Shown here piece after piece: positions 56,515 to 64,000 of a stretch of DNA of 64,000 nt (positions are counted from its first letter, which is position 1; each line of letters begins with the position of its first letter). The stretch spans positions 248,001-312,000 of the forward strand of contig NZ_JPLZ01000006.1 in assembly GCF_000735135.1 (NCBI RefSeq). Direction: 5' to 3'. The notes under the pieces are model-generated. The model worked only from the letters and a program-made list of their open reading frames with translations. It was not told the DNA's origin and made no database searches. A program made the position numbers and the translations under genes. This stretch comes from Chryseobacterium sp. FH1 (GTDB lineage Bacteria; Bacteroidota; Bacteroidia; Flavobacteriales; Weeksellaceae).

Positions 56515-57426
56515 ATGGAAAACAACATTAATGAAAATCAAACAAAATCCGAAGAGATTAAAATCAAAAAGAACACACTTTATATCGGTTTAGGCGTTTT
56601 GGCTCTAATCATTGCTGTGATTCTCTTCTTCGTTTTCAAAAAGAAAAATGACCCGGAAACAATCGCTGGAACTGCGAAAAAAGATTCCACAACGCTCGTA
56701 AAAGATTCCGCGAAACTCACGACAGATTCTGCTAAAACGCCTGTCAATTATGATGAATACGGCGAAGAAGGTGCACCATTCAGCGAGTATCGAGTTATTG
56801 CCAACTCCCTGGCTTTACCATCTGGAAAACTGAATTTCGGCGACAAAGTTTACGTGGATGATTCGCGCTCCAACGATTCAAGAAAAGTAGTTTTTCTCGA
56901 TAATCCTTACACCAACAAAAATGCGACGACTTATGAGTTTGACGGCAGTTCGTTCATCAGCGATTATCAGTTTGATGAGTACAAAAAGAATTTTTCTCTG
57001 GCGCCATTTTCCGGTTTGGCATCTGGCGTCAAGAAGATCTTGCTGGAGGACAATTACAGCAACGGAAACAAATATACGATCACTCAAAACGCTGACCGCG
57101 CAAAATCATCAGTGGCTTTCGGCGATTATGATGGCGACGGACTCAAAGATGTCGCGGTGATTCTGGATAATAACGACAAGCAAATCAGCAGAATCCTAAT
57201 CATCTGCACCAACAGCGCAACCAAATTGCCATACACCGCGTTCTCCGAAAATTATACAGACAAAATGCGAATCAACAGTTTCCGAAAAGGCGCATCTGTG
57301 ATTATGAATTCCGACGGATTGGTTTCTTCGCCACAAGACGGAATCATCGGAAATGCAGAGGATTTGAAGATTGCAATCATCTATGATTCAAGTTTGCAAA
57401 AATTCAAAACTTACTATCAGGAATAA
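56515..57426 (+). CDS. Membrane-anchored protein with calcium-type DYDGDG loop
   Basis: 303 aa. Short cytoplasmic N-terminus, transmembrane segment about 23-41, Lys/Thr/Ser-rich linker and a beta-rich outer domain. FGDYDGDGLKDVAVILDNND near 200 is an FG-GAP/EF-hand-like calcium loop. Probably anchored in the inner membrane with the domain in the periplasm. Partner of the upstream TPR protein by operon; function unknown. Confidence 0.7.
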   Translation: MENNINENQTKSEEIKIKKNTLYIGLGVLALIIAVILFFVFKKKNDPETIAGTAKKDSTTLVKDSAKLTTDSAKTPVNYDEYGEEGAPFSEYRVIANSLALPSGKLNFGDKVYVDDSRSNDSRKVVFLDNPYTNKNATTYEFDGSSFISDYQFDEYKKNFSLAPFSGLASGVKKILLEDNYSNGNKYTITQNADRAKSSVAFGDYDGDGLKDVAVILDNNDKQISRILIICTNSATKLPYTAFSENYTDKMRINSFRKGASVIMNSDGLVSSPQDGIIGNAEDLKIAIIYDSSLQKFKTYYQE

Positions 57427-57450
57427 TTTGACATCAATTTGAAAAATAAA

Positions 57451-57507
57451 AATTCATCAAAGTTAAACCCACTGAAAACGGGAATAACTTTGATGAATTT
57501 TTTTTAT
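57451..57507. terminator. Bidirectional terminator
   Basis: AATTCATCAAAGTTA (57451-57465) and TAACTTTGATGAATT (57485-57499) form a 15-bp stem with 19-nt loop, followed by eight T. Serves both convergent units. Confidence 0.85.
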
Positions 57508-57536
57508 TAATGAATCGAAAAATTTGGATTTCAAAT

Positions 57537-58130
57537 CTACTTCTTCATCTCCTCAACCAAAACCTCGATTTTCGCAATATATTTTCCATAGAAATGTTTG
57601 AACCACCAATTTCCGGCAAAGTAGAGCACAAATAAGCCAAACAAAATAGAAAGCAGGAATTTGAAAGCCAAAAGTCCGTCCGTATATTCGTGACTGTAAG
57701 GAATAGACTCAGTTACAATGATGATTTCGCAAACAAAAAATGGAACAAAACTCAGATAGAAAGACAAATAATATTGCTTGTTCAGCGCAAATTGATGCAT
57801 CAAATCTTTTAGCGAATCTAAAGTTCCCAATGTCGGATTGCTGATTTCTTTGTACAATTTAAAAAACTTGCTAAAGAAAAAACCTGTTACCAGCGCCATA
57901 GAAGCTACCAAAACTTCAATGTAAAGTTTGAATCTGAAAGGAATCGGGAAAAACCAAATTACAATCAAGATAATTGGCATCAAAACAACCGTTGACCAAA
58001 ATTCGTGACGCATATTTCTTCGAATCCGTTCCAAGGGATGATGCATCTGTCGCTGTTTTTCTGGCGAAATCTCCGGCGTTTCGGAAACATCTTCCTTATT
58101 CCAAAGTGATTTAAGATTATCGAGTTCCAT
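57537..58130 (-). CDS. Membrane partner of the ECF sigma factor
   Basis: 197 aa. Starts MELDNLKSLWNKEDV, the start of a family of small Bacteroidota membrane proteins encoded after ECF sigma genes. Four hydrophobic segments (about 47-65, 70-90, 122-143, 152-175) then a coiled tail. An anti-sigma role is commonly assumed. It lies 109 nt after the sigma gene with a tandem repeat between. Confidence 0.7.
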   Translation of the reverse strand: MELDNLKSLWNKEDVSETPEISPEKQRQMHHPLERIRRNMRHEFWSTVVLMPIILIVIWFFPIPFRFKLYIEVLVASMALVTGFFFSKFFKLYKEISNPTLGTLDSLKDLMHQFALNKQYYLSFYLSFVPFFVCEIIIVTESIPYSHEYTDGLLAFKFLLSILFGLFVLYFAGNWWFKHFYGKYIAKIEVLVEEMKK

Positions 58131-58134
58131 ATTT

Positions 58135-58171
58135 TTGATAGTTGATAGTTGATAGTTGATAGTTGATAGTT
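58135..58171. repeat. TTGATAG tandem repeat, five copies
   Basis: TTGATAG is repeated exactly five times at 58135-58169 plus TT, between the ECF sigma factor and its membrane partner. Similar GTTGATAGTTG words occur at about 53980. A variable-number tandem repeat that could differ between strains. Confidence 0.8.
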
Positions 58172-58239
58172 CGTGCTGTCTTGAGAATATTTGTCAGGCT
58201 GAGGCGAAGTTTATCCTGAGCTTGACGAAGGGAAGCCCA

Positions 58240-58725
58240 CTATAAGATTAATTCCTTCAGTTTCTCCTTCGCTCTGTTCAGTTTCACCCGCGCATTTCCC
58301 TCCGAGATTCCCATTTGTTCCGCCATTTCCTTCCCCGAAAAATCTTCAAGATAATAAAAAATCAAGGCTTTGTCAATCGGATTTAGTTTTTGGATGGCTT
58401 CGTACATTTGCTTCAGTTTCAGCTCATCTTCCAGATTATAATCTTCCTCTTTGATTCTATAAACCGAAACATCATCGTTTTGGATAAAACTCCGTCGCTT
58501 TTCCGATTTCAAGAAAATAATCGCCGTATTCAATGCAATTCTGTAAAGCCAGGTTGAGAATTCAGACTTCCCTTCGAAGCTCGAAAAAGACTTCCAAACC
58601 TGATAAACAATCTCCTGAAAGAGGTCATTTTGGTCATCACGGTTGTCCATATACATTTTGGAGATTTTGAAAATAATCCCTTTATGTTTATCGATTTTCT
58701 CTAAAAATTCTTTCTCAGAATCCAT
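58240..58725 (-). CDS. ECF-type RNA polymerase sigma factor
   Basis: 161 aa. Region 2: NDLFQEIVYQVWKSFSSFEG and FSTWLYRIALN; region 4: DKALIFYYLEDFSGKEMAEQ and ISEGNARVKLNRAKEKL. Size is normal for the group. It directs transcription in response to a signal, probably via the membrane partner encoded downstream. Confidence 0.92.
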   Translation of the reverse strand: MDSEKEFLEKIDKHKGIIFKISKMYMDNRDDQNDLFQEIVYQVWKSFSSFEGKSEFSTWLYRIALNTAIIFLKSEKRRSFIQNDDVSVYRIKEEDYNLEDELKLKQMYEAIQKLNPIDKALIFYYLEDFSGKEMAEQMGISEGNARVKLNRAKEKLKELIL

Positions 58726-59157
58726 TCTTGCTTTAACTCTATTCGGTTAGTAGAAATAAAAATTATTTGTTACAAAAAAAGTGGAAGACACAAAAAAGCA
58801 AAAGAATCAAATGCTCAAACACTCAAACCCATCAACACTCAAACCCAATTTGGGCGCCTTTATCCGCCTTCCGTTCCCGCTTTTTTTTGCCAAAGCTTAT
58901 CCAGCCACAAAAAAGGATTTCCACTCCTTTAGATTTGCAATAATAAAATATGATTGGAAAATATTAAATTTAGAAAAGAGAAAAGCATTTAATTAAACTT
59001 TGCTCCGCTCCGGGAAAAACCCATGGCTTGATTTAGAATTAAATGCTCTTTCTTTCATTGAGATTCAAATAGAAATTAGGGATCTAAGCCCATTATTAAG
59101 GAGTTGAATTGAATGAAAGTTTCTCTTTCCTTTTGTTTAATTGGTAAATTCAAAATT
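58726..59157. other. Intergenic region with repeat remnants and IS110 left end
   Basis: Positions 58850-58935 hold GGGCGCCTTTATCCGCCTTCC and AAAAAGGATTTCCACTCC, a dispersed intergenic repeat of flavobacteria. From about 58985 to 59157 lies the untranslated left part of the IS110 element, including the stretch where IS110 elements encode a guide (bridge) RNA. No exact terminal boundary can be fixed. The small ORF at 58781-58996 reads through the repeat and is not supported. Confidence 0.5.
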
Positions 59158-59505
59158 ATGAAAAAAACGGCAATCGGCATTGATATCAGTGCAAAGACAC
59201 TTGACATTTGTGTGAAAAGTGAGTGTGGGGAAGCTTTTTTTGTGATAGGAAACGACGTTTCTTCGATCAAGAAGTTTTTAAGACCCTTTAGAAAAAATAT
59301 ACAGGAAATTGTATTGGGCATGGAAAACACGGGCCGCTACAACTGGAATCTGTATGAAGTTCTGGAAGATTTTCAAGGGACGGTCTTTGTAATCAATCCG
59401 CTTCATTTGAGCAAAAGTCTTGGCTTGCAGAGAGGCAAGAATGACAAGGTGGATGCAAAAAGGATCGCAGAATTCATTTTTTCCTTAAGAACCAGTGCGA
59501 GATGA
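59158..59505 (+). pseudogene. IS110 transposase, N-terminal part (DEDD domain)
   Basis: 115 aa from MKKTAIGIDISAKTLDICVK. RuvC-like catalytic residues: Asp in GIDIS, Glu in MENTGRYNW, and Asp/Asp in KNDKVDAKRIAEF. The frame stops at TGA 59503-59505 right after FSLRTSAR, where an intact family member would continue. The following frame carries the rest, so the gene is either split by an indel or read by frameshift at the ATGA overlap. Confidence 0.8.
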
Positions 59506-60158
59506 AACCTTGGGAAGCGAGCCCTGCTTCATTGAAAAAATTGAAGGTTTTGCTATCCGAGCGTCGATCCAAAATAAAGCTTCGAACTGCATTACTGCAA
59601 CAGAACAAGAATTACGCTAATTTAAAGTCGATAGGCCTGGATAGGAAATTAATAAAAATGAACAAGGAGGAAATCGCCCTTCTTTCGCATCATATAGAAT
59701 CTTTGGAAAAGGAAATGGATCTGGTCATCAAATCGGATGGGGAACTAAGTGAAAAGAGTGCCTTGATGCAGAGTATTCCGGGAGTCGGTCGCGTTCTTAC
59801 GTGGATGTTTTTAGCGAAGACAGAAAACTTCAGAAACATTACCACAGCACGGAAAATGGCCTGTTATTCGGGAGTTGTCCCATTTGACCATCAGTCAGGC
59901 AGTTCGATACGGTTTAGGCCACGAGTATCGATGTTCAGCGATAGATCTCTGAAAAGTGTTCTACATCTTGCCTCGATGAGTGTGATACGGTCTGAGAATG
60001 ACTTGCGGAGCTATTACTTGAGAAAAGTGTCTGAAGGAAAGAATAAGATGTTGGTTTTGAACAATATACGCAACAAAATCATTCACCGTATTTTTGCAGT
60101 GGTGAACTCCGGCAGAAATTACGAGAAAAACTACCAAAATAATTTGGTTTGTCCATAG
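59502..60158 (+). pseudogene. IS110 transposase, C-terminal part (Transposase_20 domain)
   Basis: 218 aa starting at an ATG that overlaps the stop of the N-terminal part. The IS110 C-terminal signature is MQSIPGVGRVLTWMFLAKTE, ARKMACYSGVVPFDHQSGSS with the conserved Ser, and SDRSLKSVLHLASMSVIR. Both halves together give about 333 aa, the normal length, so only a single frame change separates the gene from being intact. Confidence 0.8.
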
Positions 60159-60199
60159 AAATCAAGTCGGGCTGCGAATGATGCGGCGCAAAAAAATCT

Positions 60200-60224
60200 T
60201 TGTCAAGGTTCAAAACCTTGACAA
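60200..60224. repeat. Palindrome beyond IS110 right end
   Basis: TTGTCAAGGTT (60200-60210) and AACCTTGACAA (60214-60224), loop CAA. Of the type dispersed in Chryseobacterium-like genomes. After it, about 60250-60310 holds GGGGCGGGCTTTAGTCTGTTT, another dispersed repeat. Confidence 0.65.
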
Positions 60225-60325
60225 GGATAAAATCACATCAAGAATTATCAATAGGGGCGGGCTTTAGTCTGTTTACGAAAGGGTTTTCAAATCAGGCTTT
60301 AGCCAAAACATACAAAATCAGAATT

Positions 60326-62200
60326 ATGAATGTAAAATTCAAATTTATTTTAGGTGCAATTCTTTTTTCAGAGCTCCTGTCTGCACAAAGACAAATGGAA
60401 TATCTGAAACGGGGAATCGTTGCCATACCTTCAGATTCAGGTATTTTTGTAAGTTGGCGTTTGCTTGGCACAGAAGCTCAGAATACTCATTTTGATTTGT
60501 ACCGAACTGAAAATAATTCAACCAGAAAGCTGAACGAAAAACCACTTTCAAACGAAACCAATTTTTTAGATAAAACCGCAGACAAGGCAAAAAACTACAC
60601 CTATTTCGTCAAATCAAATACTCAGGACAAATCGGTTGATATTGATTCTGCAAACTATGTAGCGAATCAAAAACCATATTTTTCAATTCCTCTAAAAACG
60701 CCTGCAGGTTATACGCCAAACGATGCTTCAGTAGCCGATTTGGATGGAGACGGTGAATATGAAATCATCCTTCATCAAACCGGAAGGTCGAAAGACAACA
60801 GCCAGAAAGGAGAAACCGACCCGCCCATTATTCAGGCTTACAAGATGGATGGAAAGCTTTTGTGGGAAATCAATTTAGGCAAAAACATCAGAGAGGGAGC
60901 GCATTATACACAATTTTTAGTCTACGATTTAGACCAGGACGGAAAAGCGGAAATCGTGATGAAGACAGCCGATGGAAGCAGAGATGGCAAAGGAAAATTC
61001 ATTGGCGACCCGACAAAAAATTACGTCAACGAAAACGGAATGATTCTCTCAGGGCCAGAATTTATGACTGTTTTTGATGGAGAAACCGGAGCAGAAATTC
61101 ACACCGTGAATTATGAAGTTCCAAGATTTGCCGGCAGTTTAAATCCAACCGACGAAGAAATGACCGAAACCTGGGGCGATGCGAAAGGAAATAGAATCGA
61201 CAGATTTTTAGGAGCAGTTGCTTATCTGGACGGCAAAACACCGAGCATCATTATGTCGAGAGGTTATTACACCAGAACGGCGATTGCGGCCTGGGATTAT
61301 AAAGATAAAAAACTCAGGTTACGCTGGCTTTTTGATACCGAAAGTTCGGAAGAAAATAAAAAATACCGCGGACAGGGAAATCATAATCTCAGCATTGCAG
61401 ATGTCGATAACGACGGAAAAGACGAAATTGTTTTCGGTGCAATGACCGTTGATGACGACGGAAAAGTGTTGAACAGCACAGGTTTCGGACACGGCGATGC
61501 TTTGCACGTTGGAGATTTAGACCCATCGAATCCCGGACTGGAAATTTTTGATATTCAGGAGAGATTTGATGATGCCGGAGCACATTTCAGAGATGGGAAA
61601 ACAGGAAAAGTTTTATGGAAATTACCATCAACTGTTTACAGTGAATCAAGTAAATTTCAGGGCCCGGGACGGGGTTTGTCTTTGAATATTGACCCACGTT
61701 ATGAAGGTTCGGAATTCTGGGCTGCAGGAGCTGGACTGAAAGGGGTCTATAACACGAAAGGAAAAAAAATCAGCAACAAAAATCCACCAGCGAATATGGG
61801 AATCTATTGGGATGGGGATTTTTTAAGCGAAATTTTGGATGGAACAAACGTATCAAAATGGGACTGGAAAAAAGAAAAATCCAATCTGATTTTTGATGCC
61901 AAAAATTTCCAGTGTGAATCGAATAACGGGACGAAGAAAAATCCGGCCTTGGTGGCTGATTTATTCGGAGACTGGCGTGAAGAGGTGATATACAGAACGG
62001 CCGATAATCAAGAACTGAGAATTTTTTCTACGACCATTCCAACAAAACACAGATTGTACACTTTGATGCATAATCCGCAATATAGATTGAGTATAGTGTG
62101 GCAAAATGTTGGGTACAATCAGCCTCCGCATACCGATTATTATCTGGATGAATCAATTAAAGAAATGCCAAAACCGAATGTTGAAACAGTAAAACCTTAG
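60326..62200 (+). CDS. Rhamnogalacturonan lyase, PL11 family
   Basis: 624 aa from MNVKFKFILGAILFSELLSA (signal peptide about 1-19); the upstream frame reads through repeats and is not used. RGIVAIPSDSGIFVSWRLLG begins the N-terminal beta domain; the beta-propeller core contains calcium loops DLDGDGEYE near 140, DLDQDGKAE near 205 and DVDNDGKDE near 355. PL11 enzymes cut the rhamnogalacturonan I backbone of pectin. It is followed by a GH105 hydrolase and a rhamnose transporter. Confidence 0.9.
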   Translation: MNVKFKFILGAILFSELLSAQRQMEYLKRGIVAIPSDSGIFVSWRLLGTEAQNTHFDLYRTENNSTRKLNEKPLSNETNFLDKTADKAKNYTYFVKSNTQDKSVDIDSANYVANQKPYFSIPLKTPAGYTPNDASVADLDGDGEYEIILHQTGRSKDNSQKGETDPPIIQAYKMDGKLLWEINLGKNIREGAHYTQFLVYDLDQDGKAEIVMKTADGSRDGKGKFIGDPTKNYVNENGMILSGPEFMTVFDGETGAEIHTVNYEVPRFAGSLNPTDEEMTETWGDAKGNRIDRFLGAVAYLDGKTPSIIMSRGYYTRTAIAAWDYKDKKLRLRWLFDTESSEENKKYRGQGNHNLSIADVDNDGKDEIVFGAMTVDDDGKVLNSTGFGHGDALHVGDLDPSNPGLEIFDIQERFDDAGAHFRDGKTGKVLWKLPSTVYSESSKFQGPGRGLSLNIDPRYEGSEFWAAGAGLKGVYNTKGKKISNKNPPANMGIYWDGDFLSEILDGTNVSKWDWKKEKSNLIFDAKNFQCESNNGTKKNPALVADLFGDWREEVIYRTADNQELRIFSTTIPTKHRLYTLMHNPQYRLSIVWQNVGYNQPPHTDYYLDESIKEMPKPNVETVKP

Positions 62201-62232
62201 AATAAAATTAATAAAACAATAAATTAAAATAT

Positions 62233-63396
62233 ATGAAGAGATCATTAATCAAAAATGGATTTTTCGCCTTGATCATCGGAGCTTTGTCCTCTTGTTCAAC
62301 TCAAAAATCAAGCTCTGCAAGCACAGTTGAGCTGCCCAACAAAAAAGAAGTTTTGGAAGTTTCAAGAAGGGCAAATCAATACTTTATGAACAAGTGGCCG
62401 GATACTAAAAAAGAGATTGTCGGCAAAAAGGTTTGGCCGAGCAATCTTTGGACTAGAGCGGTTTATTATGAAGGTTTGATGGCATTACATTCTGTAGATC
62501 CCCAAAAAGAATATTACGACTATGCGATGTCTTGGGCAAACAATCACAACTGGAATTTGCAGCGCGGAACCTATACCCGAAATGCCGATCACCAAGCTTG
62601 CGGCCAAACGTATCTTGACCTTTACGAAATCGATGGAAGAAAACATCCTGAGAGAATTAAAAATGTAAAAGCAGCGATGGACAGTATGATTGCTACCTCC
62701 AAAGTTGATGACTGGTGGTGGATTGACGCGCTTCAAATGTCGATGCCGATTTTTACGAAGTTGGGAAGAATCACAGGTGAGCAAAAATATTTTGATAAAA
62801 ATTATGAAATGTATGCCTATACAAAGTATAAGCACGGTGGAAATGGTCTTTATAATCAAGAAGATAAAATCTGGTGGAGAGATAAAGATTTCGTACCGCC
62901 TTACAAAGAACCCAATGGGGAAGACTGCTACTGGAGCCGAGGAAACGGTTGGGTAGTCGCCGCGTTGGCAAAAACCCTGCATGATACTCCGAAAACTGAT
63001 GCTCATTATCAGGAATATTTGCAAGATTATAAAGATTTGTTAGCAGCATTGCTTCCTATTCAAAGAGAGGATGGCTTCTGGAATGTAAGTTTGCATGATC
63101 CAACGAATTTTGGCGGAAAAGAAACTACCGGAACTGCACTTTTCGTTTACGGAATGGCGTATGGCGTCAATAATAATCTAATTGACAGAGATATTTATCT
63201 TCCGGTTCTTGTTAAAGCATGGAATGCTATGGTGAAAGATTCTGTCCAACCGAACGGATTTTTAGGCTGGGTACAGGGAACAGGGAAAGAGCCGAAAGAT
63301 GGACAGCCGTTAGCAGTAGATAAAATCCCTGATTTTGAAGATTACGGTTTGGGTTGTTTCCTTCTTGCAGGCAGTGAGGTTTATAAATTGGAATAA
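62233..63396 (+). CDS. Unsaturated rhamnogalacturonyl hydrolase, GH105 family lipoprotein
   Basis: 387 aa. Lipoprotein signal with GALSSCST (Cys about residue 21). The GH105 pattern (alpha6/alpha6 barrel) includes NLWTRAVYYEGLMAL, DHQACGQTYLDLYE, WWWIDALQMSMP with the catalytic Asp, and CYWSRGNGWVVAAL. It removes the unsaturated uronic acid left by the PL11 lyase. Lies 32 nt after the lyase and probably in the same operon. Confidence 0.92.
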   Translation: MKRSLIKNGFFALIIGALSSCSTQKSSSASTVELPNKKEVLEVSRRANQYFMNKWPDTKKEIVGKKVWPSNLWTRAVYYEGLMALHSVDPQKEYYDYAMSWANNHNWNLQRGTYTRNADHQACGQTYLDLYEIDGRKHPERIKNVKAAMDSMIATSKVDDWWWIDALQMSMPIFTKLGRITGEQKYFDKNYEMYAYTKYKHGGNGLYNQEDKIWWRDKDFVPPYKEPNGEDCYWSRGNGWVVAALAKTLHDTPKTDAHYQEYLQDYKDLLAALLPIQREDGFWNVSLHDPTNFGGKETTGTALFVYGMAYGVNNNLIDRDIYLPVLVKAWNAMVKDSVQPNGFLGWVQGTGKEPKDGQPLAVDKIPDFEDYGLGCFLLAGSEVYKLE

Positions 63397-63418
63397 TACA
63401 CGCTTTTTGAAATTACAG

Positions 63419-63451
63419 AAGACTTAACTATGAAAATTGTTAAGTCTTTTT
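63419..63451 (+). terminator. Terminator after GH105 gene
   Basis: AAGACTTAAC (63419-63428) and GTTAAGTCTT (63439-63448) followed by TTTTTG. Confidence 0.85.
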
Positions 63452-63636
63452 TGTTGTTTCAAATTCTTAATAATTCAACATAACAGTTACTCAGACTTAC
63501 TTTCGGGGAAATTAACAAAATTAAAATTGTTTGAAAATAAAGATAACAGTCATCAGAATAGCAAGTTGAAAAAAATGTTTGATAAATTATAAAAAATCAT
63601 ATTTTTCAGAACGTTATGCATGACACTACAAGATGC

Positions 63637-63648
63637 GCAATCGATTAC
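63637..63648. promoter_or_regulatory. Possible LacI-type operator upstream of rhaT
   Basis: GCAATCGATTAC contains the perfect 8-bp palindrome AATCGATT with a central CG, typical of LacI-family operators. It lies 37 nt upstream of the rhaT start. The rest of 63452-63685 shows no gene. Suggestive only. Confidence 0.3.
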
Positions 63649-63685
63649 ATGTTGTTAATTTTCAATTTCTAGCAATACAACAATT

Positions 63686-64000
63686 ATGAATGCATTATTA
63701 GGAGTTTTATTCCATTTCTTAGGCGGTTTTTCATCTGGCAGTTTTTATTTGCCTTATAAAAAAGTGAAAGGTTGGCAATGGGAAACATTTTGGTTGATCG
63801 GAGGAACTTTTTCTTGGATCATCGTCCCACCACTGGCCGCATTTCTTACGATTCCAGGATTTTGGGATATCATCAAAAATGAAAGCTCATCTATTTTAGG
63901 ATTGACTTTTCTTTTTGGTGCACTTTGGGGAATTGGTGGTTTTATGTATGGTTTGGGCGTTCGTTATCTTGGTGTAGCTCTAGGAAGCAGTATTATGCTG
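63686..64000 (+). CDS. rhaT: L-rhamnose/proton symporter RhaT (5' part)
   Basis: 105 residues visible before the window ends. MNALLGVLFHFLGGFSSGSF, then YLPYKKVKGWQWETFWLIGG, LFGALWGIGGFMYGLGVRYL and GVALGSSIM are characteristic of RhaT. Hydrophobic segments about 4-20, 34-54, 71-92. It imports L-rhamnose, the product expected from the PL11/GH105 pathway, so this marks the start of a rhamnose catabolism cluster beyond the window. Confidence 0.92.
   Translation, partial: MNALLGVLFHFLGGFSSGSFYLPYKKVKGWQWETFWLIGGTFSWIIVPPLAAFLTIPGFWDIIKNESSSILGLTFLFGALWGIGGFMYGLGVRYLGVALGSSIML

Larger units (their letters stand above)
58985..60198 (+). mobile_element. IS110-family insertion sequence (approximate ends)
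   Basis: A transposase with the IS110 DEDD and Tnp_20 domains is present in two frames, flanked by about 170 bp of noncoding DNA upstream and about 40 bp downstream. As usual for IS110 there are no clear terminal inverted repeats, so the ends are approximate. A palindrome (TTGTCAAGGTT/AACCTTGACAA, 60200-60224) lies just past the right end and may be part of the target. Confidence 0.7.

Noticed and set aside
58781-58996. 71-aa plus-strand ORF
   Set aside because: Composed of dispersed-repeat sequence and the IS left flank; not protein-like.
62485-63024. 179-aa minus-strand ORF
   Set aside because: Antisense shadow of the GH105 gene.

Overview
The window is chromosomal DNA of a member of the Bacteroidota, most likely a flavobacterium of the Chryseobacterium/Epilithonimonas type (Weeksellaceae). 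This rests on the low GC content, the many families typical of the group (DUF5606, DUF5675, DUF3127, the ELRIGN family, MELDNLKSLWN-type membrane partners of ECF sigma factors), the non-encoded tRNA CCA end, and promoters of the form TTG-N20-TAnnTTTG. No species can be named from sequence alone.

Layout. (1) Positions 1-2917 are host DNA: diverged direct repeats, a leftward four-gene cassette (250-aa conserved protein, DUF5675, two small membrane proteins) and a small DNA-binding-like ORF. (2) Positions 2918-49501 are a complete siphovirus-type prophage of about 46.6 kb inserted in the 3' end of a tRNA-Leu(CAA) gene. A 15-bp core, GTACCCAGTGCCGGA, occurs at both ends; the intact tRNA lies at the right end beside the integrase, while the original tRNA terminator is stranded at the left end. 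(3) Positions 49570-64000 are host DNA: MBL-fold hydrolase, a GAF protein, a BtuF-like binding protein, the ruvX-def-DUF5606 operon, a TPR protein, an ECF sigma factor with a membrane partner, a split IS110-family transposase, and the start of a rhamnogalacturonan/rhamnose utilisation cluster (PL11 lyase, GH105 hydrolase, RhaT).

Prophage organisation. A leftward repressor faces a rightward early operon across a perfect 15-bp-arm palindrome. The early region holds a LuxR-type regulator, small unknown genes (one apparently frameshifted in a G9 tract), a Toprim primase-helicase, a PP-loop (PAPS-reductase-like) protein, a compact C5 cytosine methyltransferase, YopX and a DUF3127 protein. A 230-bp stretch with 12 TGTAAT/ATTACA hexamers separates it from the late genes. 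These come in an unusual order: CotH-kinase-like tail protein and fibres, lysis genes (GH108 muramidase with spanin-like proteins), collagen-like fibre, S49 protease, capsid, portal-like and connector genes, a HicAB module and two secreted proteins, membrane genes, a probable Acb2/Tad1-type anti-defence protein, terminase, tape measure and tail tip, integrase.

The most notable new signal is a phage-specific late promoter. The sequence TGCGTCACA(C/A) occurs five times, each time directly in front of a late gene block, and at a fixed distance of 20 nt is followed by a box resembling TAnnTTTG. It appears to replace the normal -33 element, implying a phage-encoded activator or sigma-like factor. 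Other points of interest are the Acb2/Tad1-like protein, the CotH-like tail protein, the PP-loop/methyltransferase pair and the three-component spanin-like lysis set.
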